Below are positions 22,427-33,086 of a DNA stretch of 64,000 nucleotides, in pieces; position 1 is the first letter of the stretch; the number at the start of each line of letters is the position of its first letter. Below the pieces are notes generated by a model. That model saw only the letters and a program-made list of their open reading frames with translations, was not told the origin of the DNA and did not search any database. The stretch lies in assembly GCA_036426205.1 (NCBI GenBank), contig CM071568.1, forward strand, positions 230,302,148-230,366,147, read 5' to 3'. The translations under genes were made by a program, and so were the position numbers. This stretch comes from Ascaphus truei. Lineage: Eukaryota > Chordata > Amphibia > Anura > Ascaphidae.

Positions 22427-23554
22427 CCTTCATAATTAACATTTTGGCTCCACTCTGTACATCTCAAAACTGACGTGGTGTTTAAAAATGAACTGGGCAA
22501 ATTTCTGCGGGTATCCACCGCACCTGGTCTTGTATTTCTCCCGGGTGCTCTGCGGGAGGTCGTTCGGCGTGATTTCTGGGAGCTGTACAATCCTGGGTGC
22601 TGGACCGGGTGTGCTTCTGGCAGCGGGTGGGGGTAGATGGTCTGGGAGAATGCTTTCATCCTGTTGTGGCCGTCCTCTTACCGGGGTAGTCATCGATTCC
22701 AAAAGAAAGGTATATCCTGGAGACGGAGGGGGTTCCTGTGGTGTGCTTTGTGTTGGCACCGTGAAGGTCAAATCCAAAGATTGAGAGAGTGCATGGGGGG
22801 GTGGGGGTGTATGCAGTTCCTCCATAAGAGAAAAAGGCACCTGCAGGTCGTGCTCCTGTGTCAGACATACAGGGACAAAGACTCCAATCAAAGAATAGAG
22901 CCCCGCGATGTTCCTCTCAATCTTCTCCATACGACATCCCCTGCACCTGTCCATCCTCTCCATTGTCTCAAAAAGACGATCCATCTTGGCCTCCATTCTG
23001 TCCCTTTATTTCTTGGTTGTGTTGTCAGGCGTTTCGAAACCACTAAAAACATCCAGCATGCAGATGACCGAGCTGGATCTAGTGCAGGAGTGATGTCATC
23101 CGGACGAGCCTTGCCATGGCTAGGTGGTGGAGGTGAGTGGGGGGTGTCTGGGCGAGCATCAGTGGGGCTGGGTGGTGGAGGTGAGCGGGGGGTGTCCGGG
23201 CAAGCATCACCGTGGCTGGGTGGTGGAAGTGAGGGGGGGTGTCCGGATGAGCCTCGGCGTGGCTGGTTGGTGGAGGTGATTGGGGGGGGTGTCCAGGCAA
23301 GGCTCGATGGGCAAAGGGTGAGAGCGTAGCTGTTTTGGAATCGGTGATGGAAGATTAAAGTGCTTAACGTCCGATTCCACAGGTGCAAGGGCACTTGAGC
23401 GGCCCTTCCAAACAACTTCATCATTGACGACTTTGGCTACTTTCTTTTTCACATACAAAGGGCCAGGGATCTTTGCCTTCGGTACCTTTTTCTTTCGGCA
23501 CCTTTGGCTTGGAAACAGCTTCCGCCGTTCGCTTTCTTTTGGTCGGAATAGCAT
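22427..23554 (-). pseudogene. 5' part of BEN-like transposon gene
   Basis: A minus-strand gene divergent from the transposase. It starts around 23,554 with MLFRPKESERRKLF and a basic stretch (KKKVPKAKIPGPLY, KKKVAKVV). A proline-rich tandem repeat of about 17 residues follows (23,300-23,110; units like ACPDTPRSPPPPSP). Then comes a helical, charged segment MEAKMDRLFETMERMDRC (from 22,996) that could form a coiled coil. The end reads YKTRCGGYPQKFAQFIFKHH then, one frame over, EWSQNVNYEG, which resembles the first half of a BEN domain. At least two frame changes are present. The reading frame stops at the nested insertion and continues at 4,948. A transposon accessory protein is a guess. Confidence 0.5.
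23110..23310 (-). repeat. 51-bp coding minisatellite
   Basis: Nearly four direct copies of a 51-bp unit, plus-strand landmark GGCTGGGTGGTGGAGGTGAG. The unit equals 17 codons, so copy-number change keeps the frame, producing the proline-rich repeat in the minus-strand protein. Confidence 0.75.
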
Positions 23555-23878
23555 AAGAAAGCTGGTTCCTGCGTCTGTAGAATCGGGGTTGATCCATGAA
23601 AGAAGATGGAAGAATGCAGAATACAGTATCTGGACAAGAGCTCGTTCAGTTAGAGATCAGCGTGTGAGAGGCTATGTAATTTGTGTCACTTTTTATGAAC
23701 AGTGTCCCGGCGGCATTAGTTAGCAGGTGTGGCTAAAAGCTACCGGTGTTAAAAGTGGGCGTATACTCTACCTGAAGAGGTCCATTATAAATACACCATC
23801 ACTTCTGTTGATTCAATGCACATTGAATATACATCGAATACATATTCCACTATGCTTGTTTTCTTTTCTAAATCAGCG

Positions 23879-25559
23879 ATGCCGAGGAAAGTTATTTCAA
23901 AGGATTTCATCATGAGAATACAGGATATGCACAAGAGAGGACACGGAATTGTACAGATCAAACGCTGGTTACTTACTTCTGGCCTCAACTGTCTGCTATC
24001 ATGTCCATGAACAGAGTAAAAGTGTAAAGCAGGGTCCCCCAGTCACAACAGAGTAAGTTTTTTTTTTTTTTTTTTTTCTTGCTGCAATTACTCGATTACT
24101 GTAAAAGCTTCATGCATTGCAAAAGATTAATTGTTTTTCCTTTTTATCTTTGCAATTAGTTTTGGGCCTAAAAATTACAAATGTTAGACGAAAAAATAAA
24201 AATATATATTTTTTCTCATGCTGCAATTATTACTGTAAAATCTTCATTCATTGCAAAAGATTATTTTCCATTTTGTCTTTGAAATTAGTTTTGGGCCTAA
24301 CAAATTGTTCTCTTTTTCTTTAGACTGTAGGACGGCAAAGCGTCTGGTGAACGAAATCAGCGAGGCTAATGATGAGCGGGGTGCAGCAACAGTCAAGATG
24401 GTTCTGGAGAGCAGTCATTATATGACAGTATCTGAGACCAGCATCAGGCTGATGAGACGCCAATTGGGCTAGACATACCGACATGTCAAGTAAGTGTTTG
24501 ACATATAATACAGTATAATGTAAAAGTATTGTTCTTGGAAGTGTAATGCTGTTTGTTACAGCACTGTGTGGAGTTTTACCCAATGTGGTGCACTGTACTG
24601 TACTCCTTGAGTGACAGAACAGGGTTTATGATTAATGTACCGAAGTGCAGTATTGTACAGTACAGGAAAAGTGTTGTTGGTAAAAGTGTTGTTTTACTGT
24701 ACCTGTAAAACTCTTCCCTGTCATTACAGAGCTTATTCTATGATAAGAGAGCCCAACAAGATTAAAAGAGTGGACCAAGCATGGGCATGGATCAAAAGTG
24801 GTGAGACTTTTCAGGATGTTATCTTTTCTGACGAGACAACAATAGCTCGAGAGATTTGCCACGTTTGTATTTCGCAAAAAAAAAACAACTATCCCTGAAG
24901 CTACAGCCCAAGCACCCACTGAAGATGCATGTGTGGGGTGCTATCTCTAGACGTGGACCACGATACATAGTGATATTTGAAGGTACTTTACAGTAATGTA
25001 CAAAATCACATGATGTGGCGTTATGCACTGTACTACTGTAGTGTATTATGTACCCTAATGTTAAGTATTTTAATAATTTTTTTCTTCTCTTGGTCTAGGA
25101 ATCATGGATAAAGTATTTTTCCAAGAGCAAATTGTCACCTATATTGTTCAATACATTAGGCATGATTTCCTATCTGCTGGTCACCGGTTCTTCCAGGACA
25201 ATGACCCAAAACATACTGCTTCTACTACCTATGTTCTTGCTAATGGGATCAACTGGCTTAAACCGCCAGCAGCGTAAGTGCTCCAGTGTACAGTAACTGT
25301 TTCTAATTGTTTTAAACTGTGTTTTGATTTTTTCAACTAATTCGCCATTTTATTTTCCCCTCATTCCAGATCACCAGATTTGAACCTCATTGAACTGGTG
25401 TAGCATGCGCTGAAGGATCATTTAAAAAAGGTTGTGGAACCGGTCAACAAGGAGGTACTAGTAAAAGGAATAAAGAGTTTCTGGAGAGACATACTTACTG
25501 TACAAAAATGCACCTACATAAATAATATTAGCAGCGTTTTGCCCGTTCTTAGAGCATAA
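23879..25559 (+). pseudogene. Intron-containing Tc1/mariner-like transposase
   Basis: Five exon-like blocks: 23,879-24,052; 24,324-24,489; 24,730-24,982; 25,099-25,273; 25,370-25,559. The introns between them have canonical ends (GTAAGT...TTTAG, GTAAGT...TACAG, GTACTT...TCTAG, GTAAGT...CCAG). Phase is preserved across the last three. The start MPRKVISKDFIMRIQDMHKR looks like the helix-turn-helix part. Catalytic landmarks are DVIFSDET (exon 3), FFQDNDPKHTAS (exon 4) and SPDLNLIEL (exon 5). As spliced, 32 residues separate the second Asp from the Glu, against 34 in Tc1. Defects: a frameshift in exon 1, a TAG in exon 2 (after MRRQLG), an indel in the A run near 24,877, and a TAG at 25,401-25,403 where Trp is expected. 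It lies inside the TIR pair with TA flanks, so it is the likely mobilising enzyme. Confidence 0.75.
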
Positions 25560-26105
25560 TGGGAATGCGACCGGCATGTAGTAAGGTGCAGTACAGGTAA
25601 GTATGGTACTGACAGGAAGCACTTTAAATGTTAGCCTTACAGTAAAGTTACAGAACTCTAACATAATTTCATGTCTGCGCTTATTCTCCCCTTTTTATAT
25701 TTTATATACAGTATTTATTTATATTCGACATCTGTGTATTCACTATTATTAGCAAAAATGCATTCCGTATTATAAGTACAGTACAGTCACTTACAGTTTA
25801 ACAGTATTGACATCCACACAAAACGCATAATCTGTCCAGGCCTTCAATACACTAATCCTGCAGCCATTTTTTTTCTTTCACAGGAGAGGCAGCACTCCTA
25901 GAAGGTGGGGTGGGGTGAAAATGTCTAAGCTTATTGTCCTGTTTGCATAATAACAGTCAATGGTTTGGCCTAATCCCCCCCTCTCTCAATGACAAAAAGA
26001 AATCCGCTGTCGTTTACACCTAGTGACTCAGCTAAGCACCATGTAATTAGAAGCCCCTTTCAATGTGAAATGTACTGTATTCTTGTTGCCAGCTGTTGTT
26101 AAATT

Positions 26106-26470
26106 AATAAAAGTTATCACTCCCAGAAACCGTGTGTGTGTGTGTGTAATATTTCTGTATACAGTACAGTAAGAATACATAAGAATATTTCACATTATGT
26201 TATATACAGTATGACAAATACTGTATCCATCACATAATATGCAACATCATTGAGAAATAAAAAGGTAGTGATTTAATTGAGAGTTGAAGGTGAGAATATT
26301 GGTATTGAATAGAAAGCCCCTTTTTTTTCCGGGGTTTCTTACCCGGCATAATTTACACATGCAAAGTCTAATTATACAGCAATATGCAACAACATTGTGA
26401 AATAAAAAGGTAGTAATTGTAAAAATGTTAAATTTGTTTAAATAGGAAAAGTAAGCATCACATAAGGTTT
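26106..26470 (+). repeat. Right subterminal duplication, copy 1
   Basis: Begins 'aataaaagttatcactccca' and continues through 'tgagaatattgg' and 'gcaatatgcaacaac' to 'catcacataagg'. The same ordered landmarks recur at 26,833-27,112. The AATAAA here could end the transposase transcript. A GT microsatellite occupies about 26,131-26,148. Confidence 0.6.
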
Positions 26471-26832
26471 TGTTAAAACCTCACAAGTCTTCTCTCCTTC
26501 TCAAGAAAAAAAATATGCCTTTTTTTTTTTCCGGACTTCAATTTCACATTGGCAGTTCAACACAAATTCCCAATGGAGGACTTGTCTGCCATGCGCATGC
26601 GTGTAAAACCAGGAAATTTAATTTCTCAGCCAAGAGCCAAAGCCTGAAACTTTGTGTCTTTGTGTGTTAATTTCCTATGGCCCGGGGGAGATGTTGATAA
26701 CGTGTCGAATGCCATTACTTGGCTGTGTGTGTGGGGGGGGGAGGGAGGGGCTGAAGGTGCAACTCAATTGGTCTGTCTTGGTCCAATGCTTGGATGAGCG
26801 TGAAGGATTAGAAAACAACTGTTTGAAAATGT

Positions 26833-27112
26833 AATAAAAGTTATCACTACAGTGCCTGAGACCGTATGTGTTATATTTCTGTAAACTGTATGAACAGCAG
26901 ACCAAGCCTTCCAAAGATTGAGAATGTTGGTTTTGAATAAAAAAAAACCCAACCCCCCCAAAAAATATTTTTTTTAAATGTTTTTAAATCCTAGCCGGCA
27001 TGCCAAGTGTGAGTATACTGCAATATGCAACCCCGTTGAGAAATAAAAGGGTGATTTAATTTTTTTTTAAAATTTGATTAAATATGAAATTTATGCATCA
27101 CAATGTTTTCTT
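26833..27112 (+). repeat. Right subterminal duplication, copy 2
   Basis: Direct, diverged copy of 26,106-26,470 (landmarks 'aataaaagttatcactacag', 'tgagaatgttgg', 'gcaatatgcaacc'), about 730 bp downstream and inside the same transposon. Confidence 0.6.
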
Positions 27113-27830
27113 TCAGCTGGTAATCAGGCAGGGCCAGGCAGCAAGGATTGAGGTTCACCAGGTGACAGTCGGTCTGTTATTGCAATAGTATTAGTAAGCA
27201 CATTGTTGGCACATTGCAGGCTCGGGAAGTACGAGTCTTAAACGGATTAAACCCACTCGGTCTCCTTTGAAATCGCCATGATCAAACATACCAGCAAAAG
27301 CTGTGAGCACTGACCAATAACCTCTGGTACTTGCCAGAGGATGGACTGTGCAAAAAAAGCAATCATTCATAGTTAAAATTTGCCTTAGCGAATTCTTCCA
27401 CCCATGTTGTTTTGGCAACAATTTGAAGAAATCATATTTGTAAATGATATAGCCATATATTTCTGCTAAAGTCGCCTTCTTATCTGTTCCAGCATTAATT
27501 GCAGGAAAAAAAATATGCGTAACTGCAGTCGGGTCTAGTATAACGACTTGACATGATGTTCAGTGTATGTCCATTACACTGTAATGGACACTGTTTTTAT
27601 CTGTTTTTTTTAAACATCTGCACATTGACTAGCCATTACCCACTGTATAGTCTATGTAAAGGGATTCTCTGTTGCCATCTGGCAGATACGCGACGAACTG
27701 GAACCAAACAAATTAAAATCCAGGTAATGCCGGAAATCAGCTACGGTAAATAAAGGTGTGATTGACAGCCTTCACGGAAGATGATTAAGTGAATGCCGCA
27801 TGGAATACAGCACACTTCACAGATGCTGAG

Positions 27831-27864
27831 CCGAGAAATGGTCGGATAACGGCCGCTGCATCTG
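27831..27864 (-). repeat. Right terminal inverted repeat
   Basis: Reverse complement of the left end with two mismatches, followed by TA at 27,865-27,866. Confidence 0.85.
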
Positions 27865-27875
27865 TATATAGATTA

Positions 27876-27953
27876 GGTCACAATCTCAGTAGCACTCCTT
27901 TTGGCACAAATCTATATGGTGTGGTGGGTTTGGGTTTTGAGCATGCAGGGTTG
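27876..27953 (+). repeat. Direct repeat flanking the transposon, copy 1
   Basis: 'cactccttttggcacaaat' and 'ggtgtggtgggtttgggttt' recur at 28,772-28,850 in the same orientation. The transposon's right end lies about 10 bp away, suggesting it inserted into or beside a pre-existing repeat. Confidence 0.7.
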
Positions 27954-28058
27954 TTTGTAAGGGGAAAAAGGGGGGCAATAGACAGCACTCTGACTTAGAT
28001 AAATGTGCAGGGTGCACGGAACATAAGGGGACCCTTATTCCCCTCTCTAGTATTAACA

Positions 28059-28453
28059 CCTATGCAAGTACCAGCACTCTCTGTCTAAAGGCTAAATGTA
28101 TTAATGAATACAAATGTCATAAAGGTGAATAAGTTTAATGACACTAGCAACAAACCAGAATTATGACTACCAGATGAAGAGGTATTCCCTCAAAACGTCG
28201 CCCCCCGAGCTTGCTTTCTTCTCTCCAATTTGTGTTTTTCCTTATGTTTCATGTTTTTTTCCCCTTCTCCTTTTCCCTCCACCCCTCACTTTGAGACTTT
28301 TCCCAATGTGACACTTTTTTTGCTTACACATTTGCTTGCATATTTGCTATAATTCCGGTTTGTTGTTAGTGTCATTAAACTTATTCACCTTTATGACATT
28401 TGTATTCATTAGTACATTTAGCCATTAGACAAAGTGCTGGTATTTGCATAAGT
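28059..28453. repeat. Foldback element with ~109-bp arms
   Basis: 28,059-28,167 and 28,345-28,453 are reverse complements, about 90% identical by eye; the core 'aggtgaataagtttaatgac' is exact. Just inside the left arm, 28,168-28,205 reads AGATGAAGAGGTATTCCCTC then AAAACGTCG, resembling the CTGATGA-stem-GAAACGTCG arrangement of Penelope-associated hammerheads in decayed form. Confidence 0.75.
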
Positions 28454-28771
28454 AGAGTTGTTTGTAAATTTCAATTGGTAAACAATTGAGGTTTGTGATC
28501 CATCCTCCCTGGTTTTAAGCTCCCCCAGCCCACCTCTGAATAGCAGGTCTTGTGATGCAGTCGTGAATGACCCTTCTATTGAGACATCTTCCTCCAGAGG
28601 TAAAGAGAACGTTGACAGATTGTGTTAGGACCTGTGGTTACAGGCTTAAAAAAAAAATACTTTGGGCAAAGAATTTGACTAAATGACCCTTAAAGAGAAG
28701 ACAAGTATTTAACTATAGATCATTTGTCATATTGGATGTAGCATTGGCGTTTTGTTTTTTGTTGTATACAG

Positions 28772-28850
28772 TGTCACAACCCCAGTAGCGCTCCTTTTGG
28801 CACAAATATACCTGGTGTGGTGGGTTTGGGTTTTGAACTTGCAGTGTTGT
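28772..28850 (+). repeat. Direct repeat, copy 2
   Basis: Counterpart of 27,876-27,953. A foldback element lies between the two copies. Confidence 0.7.
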
Positions 28851-31800
28851 GGGATTGTAAACTGCTGCAACACCATATTTCGGGTATACTGAATCCAGAT
28901 AGCAGTCTAAACGCAAAATTCTTACCATTTAGGGGCTTCATTTTAAATCCGCCAAAACAGCAATTCAGACTATTTGACAAAATCCCCATAGATTACTGCT
29001 TCTGAGTATATAGACTATGCACCTTCATTAAAGTACAGTTGTGCTTATTCAGGACTGATGCACAAAACTTCTATTGACTTGAAAAGCCCCTGCACACCAT
29101 GATCAAATATGTGAACAGTTAGATCGATGCAAGATGTATTTGGCCAAGGTCTGAACTGCACCAGAGGTTTTCAACCCTTTCATTTGTTATTAATCATACT
29201 TCGCTCTGCACAGGGCCAGAATACTTGACCATAACATATAAAGCTATTACAAACAAACCTACAGCACGCGGTTGGCTGTAGAAAAGACAGAATACAAGAT
29301 CACAGAGCATTTTCAAGTAACATTTATCACCATTCATAATTGTAATTCTTCCAATGTAGTCCTATAGCCAAAATAAGCAAAAATGTCTTCAAATGATGGT
29401 GACACCATTCCAATTATTGCAACATTTCCGGCAAAACCAATGTACTAATTAATGCTGGTAGAATTTATCCCTGCCGTACTTCATACCGATTTAATTTAAT
29501 TTCAATAAAGTAATTTTAGGATTAGAGTGATTGTGTGGAGTGATGTCTTGCGGCTGTTTGATGATTAGATGTGCTCTCTCTGTTTTTGCTATACATAGCA
29601 AGGAGGAGACACTGGGCTGCTGGAAAGGCGTTGACTGAAATTATTTTTTAAAGGTTACATGAACCACAAATTAAGTCCTAGCAACTCCCAGTATAGTGTA
29701 CTTACTATGTATATAGTTCAGAACATAATCTATACCAGTTTAATTGCACAATACAGTTTCAATACTAAAATAAAATGGTAAAGTCACAATTGCCTGTTAT
29801 TATCCCAGCCATTTTCACATAGTATCTACATTCTCTTTGGTGGTATATTAGTGCTGGGTAGGAATGTACAGTCTGTGTAGACGGGAAAAGGTTGTAACAG
29901 GTTCGCTTATAAAGCATTATTTTGTGTCCCCTCTTTGTAGAGTAGGGAAACGAAGCGTCTTTAAAAATTCATATGGAAGGAATACAAATATTACCACCAG
30001 TCTGAAACAAGAACAGAAAAAACACAAAATGTTTATTTTGGCATCATCAAAAAGCATAGAAAAGCGGAAGTCTAAGCAGAGGGTCTTGTTGGATGCCAAT
30101 AGAAATCATATACATTGCTAACCAACAGGTTAAAAGGAGAAGAGATCGTAACACACACAAGTTGGTGAAGTTAAGCTAATCGCTTATTTCTACTTCAAAA
30201 TCTGGTGGATTTCAGACATTGCCTCCGGGAACCCTAAACAAGCCATGTTTTGGCCATAGGACAGCAAATATAATTTCTCTCATTTTATTAATTACTCCCA
30301 AAATGTTGTGTGGCTGAGTTCCCCAAGAAAAGGTTTGAAAACTGCTAGACAAAGCATAGATTTCATTTGTGTATTTAAAAAAAAAGGGTTGGAAATATGC
30401 ATGCAAATTTTACTCCTGTATGAATTGGCGAATGCAATGTTCTTTTAACATGGGAGAGATGAAGAATGCACAACAATTGTGCATGTGTTTCCTGTTACAG
30501 TGAAAAGAGCGGTTAGGAGCCAGTGTTGAAAAATACTGTTCTAAGAACACCTTAGTTCCGCAGGCATCCATCACTAAAGGGTTCCCTGTAATCTTCAGGT
30601 AATTTGAAGTTTGTACCAGATACAGAAGAATCTACAATGCACCTGATCTAAGGAGCGCTATTAGAGGGGGCTGGGGTTCCACTTAACTTCACAATGTAGT
30701 TATAGGGTTCCTTAAAAACAAAAAACAAAAAGGGTTGAAAACTACTGTGTTAGAGAAATGTTCCGTGTCACAAATTCTAGGCTTATAATTACTTGAGAAT
30801 ATAATTTAAGCATGTAATATTTTAGAAGCTCAATACTAAATAACATACATAACTTTTTGTGAAGTGATCTTTATTATACAGAATCACATACAGTATGTGT
30901 TAAATAATGTAGCACATCCAGGTCCAATAGGAAGTCTCACTAACAGGTTCACTGTTGTACATTTATTTTCTTAAATAAAATGATCAAATTGTTAACATAG
31001 GAGTGCTTACTAAACAAGAATGAATAACACTTGTCTATGAAATGTAAGGGGTTAACCTTAAAAAAAAAAAAAAAAAAAAAAAAAAACGTTTCATAATTAC
31101 TTTTAGAAAACTGTTAAACCGTAATATTCAATACATTGAGCAATTGCAATTCGCAAATAATAATAATTATTATTATTATTATTATTAACTGGCACATTAA
31201 TTACACACAGTGTGAATCTGAAGCTACAAAATACGAGTGCGAGTCATTTTAATGACAAGATGATACAAGTAATTGCATGGTCGGAGATGTTCAGTGAAAA
31301 TTCAGTCTAAAACTTCCTTATAGCAATTGCAAGCATGGGCGTTAGCTGTTGGCTATTACTCATTACCTGCTAGAGTTGGGCTGTCCTTGCAGTTCACACG
31401 AGGACACAGAGAAAGTTCACGAAGGAGTCAAAATGGGAGAGATAAGAAACCAATGGCATACACAGATGAAGGACAAAAAAAGTGGTCTGGGGACAACCAG
31501 AAAGCTCTAAATAGGGGGTGTAGAAATGAACAAAGCAGTTGCCTAATAATTAGTTCTGTTTATTACGCAAAGTACCACAAGGATTCTGCCAGTATACACA
31601 TTAAAACACCATCAAATGAAGGGGCCACGAAGGGGCCTCGACTGCTTAGCACCACTTCGTAAACATGGACCTTTGTCTCTCTAGTCCTTTGGAGTAGGAC
31701 AACCTTGTGCTGACAGATATGGGTCAATTTGCTGCAGGTTGCGATACCTTTTAGTGAACCAATAAGAATTCTTAGATTCAAGGGTGCTATTTCAAATAAT

Positions 31801-32869
31801 TCTTTAATAAAAAAATTTTTTTTTAAAAAAGAGAGATCTTTGATCATTATCAAAATTACTATTAGCAATGTCTTTGGAGAGGGGAAGAGAGTTGAATACC
31901 AAGAAGTGCATGATTTTAAAGGCACCACAACAACTATTCACCTCAAGACCAATACGGTTACTGGAACTATGCAGATGTAGAAGATAACAAATGGATGTTA
32001 CTGGACAGCTGGTAGTATCAACTGATTTGCTCACAGGAGCAGTGGTGAAAGCGACATGGAGAACAGTGTTACCATGAGTCATAGCTGGAGAATACAATCC
32101 TTTTAAAAAAACAGGTCAACTTCAACCACTGCCTGCACTTGCAAACTAAGTTGTTAGAGGACATTCCATGAGCAGCTGAGTTAACATTGTTTTAATGCTC
32201 ATCCGTATGGACAATGTCTTAACAGTACCTTCAAAAATGGTGCAAAAAAAAATAAATAATAAAAGAAGGGTTTACCTGGCTAATATCTAAAAATCTCACA
32301 GCTGAAGCTTTCGACGTTTTAAATATAGTAGTCTTCTTCTGGAAAAAGGTGATTAGAAGACGGTGGGGTACCTCTCTTATTTGACATGTGTACACATAAA
32401 TAATAAAAAAGTTACAGCAAGTCCTCCATAGTTCGGCTTTGACAAATAGTGCAAATAAATACATTCTTTGGGTCACACTATTAAAACATTACCTCAAACA
32501 TAAATTCTCTGTAGCAAAATAGAATATACTTTGAGTATACGTACGCTTTCTATAGTAGGTTCAAAACATTTTGTTATTTATTTTTATTTATGTTATTACA
32601 CTGTAGTAAGATCTAGAACAAAGCATACAAACGTGTTAACGTAATACGTTCACATTCTAAAAACAAAAAAATACATACTTTACAGTTCAAAATGAATGCA
32701 CTATAAACATTATATGGCCGATAGTGCTTACATTCTTAAGGCGCAATCTCTAGCACCACTGTGTTTAGCACTTTATGCTACAGCAGTTTGCTCTCCAAAC
32801 ATATGACAGCAGCCGACTATAGATTTAAAGCCTTCCTGGGGCTAGATGTGCTGCCTTGTTCCCCACCCG
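28851..32869. other. 3' flank of CCDC126, no other gene seen
   Basis: Contains no recognisable exon. Low-complexity tracts are an A run at about 31,061-31,086 and (ATT)n at about 31,161-31,186. Minus-strand AATAAA signals that could end CCDC126 mRNA occur near 32,577-32,592 and at 30,870-30,875. Which one is used cannot be told from the sequence. Confidence 0.4.
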
Positions 32870-33039
32870 CTATCTCTTGTTTCGTTTGCTTGTGGTTACG
32901 GGAGCCAGATTCCCGCTGGTGCTGTTGGTGCTATTACTCGAGGACACGTTCACTACAAAGTAGTCAATTTTATTCTCTAGTTTTCCCAGACGCTGCAGGA
33001 TGTCATCCAAAAGTACTGCAATTGTTCGCTTCAGATCAG
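32870..33039 (-). CDS. CCDC126: CCDC126, last coding exon
   Basis: Encodes residues 80-135: [20 protein letters not shown] then [10 protein letters not shown], three N-glycosylation sequons (N110-V-S, N115-S-T, N118-S-T), and a basic end TTSKRNKR before TAG at 32,872-32,870. The acceptor is AACAG at 33,044-33,040. The first two bases complete the codon begun in the previous exon (TAT G|CT = Tyr-Ala). Recognised by close similarity to vertebrate CCDC126, a small protein related to the N-terminal region of MGAT5-type N-acetylglucosaminyltransferases. Its function is not well defined. The leucine-rich helix 82-106 suits a coiled coil. Confidence 0.93.
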
Positions 33040-33041
33040 CT

Positions 33042-33044
<3 letters not shown>

Positions 33045-33081
<37 letters not shown>
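33045..33081 (+). repeat. (GA)n microsatellite forming a polypyrimidine tract
   Basis: About 18 GA units on the plus strand, i.e. (CT)n on the coding strand. It ends four bases before the AG of the CCDC126 acceptor, so the microsatellite is the acceptor's polypyrimidine tract. Confidence 0.9.

Positions 33082-33086
<5 letters not shown>

Larger units (their letters stand above)
2370..27864. mobile_element. Large Tc1/mariner-like transposon with nested insertions
   Basis: The ends are a 34-bp inverted pair (2,370-2,403 and 27,831-27,864) that match at 32 positions, starting CAGATGCAGCGGCCGTTATC. Each end is bordered by TA (2,368-2,369 and 27,865-27,866), the target duplication of the IS630-Tc1-mariner superfamily. 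Inside lie a Tc1-like DDE transposase gene on the plus strand (23,879-25,559) and a divergently oriented gene on the minus strand (5' part 22,427-23,554, 3' part 4,212-4,948). The span is 25.5 kb, but 17.5 kb of it is a later insertion (4,949-22,426), leaving about 8.0 kb. That is several times longer than ordinary Tc1 elements of about 1.3-2 kb. Both genes are broken, so this copy is dead. That the two genes belong to one element is inferred from their shared enclosure by the inverted ends. Confidence 0.72.

Noticed and set aside
22637..23329. 230-codon plus-strand frame rich in Gly and Trp
   Set aside because: It is the antisense of the proline-rich minisatellite of the minus-strand gene.
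2370..27864. A giant element such as a Polinton or Teratorn-like fusion
   Set aside because: No viral-type polymerase, capsid or protease genes are visible. The size is explained by a 17.5-kb nested insertion of retroelements, and the TA flanks and transposase fit Tc1/mariner.
28713..28989. Overlapping minus-strand frames of 71 codons as a conserved exon
   Set aside because: They coincide with the 28,772-28,850 repeat and no domain or splice pair is evident.
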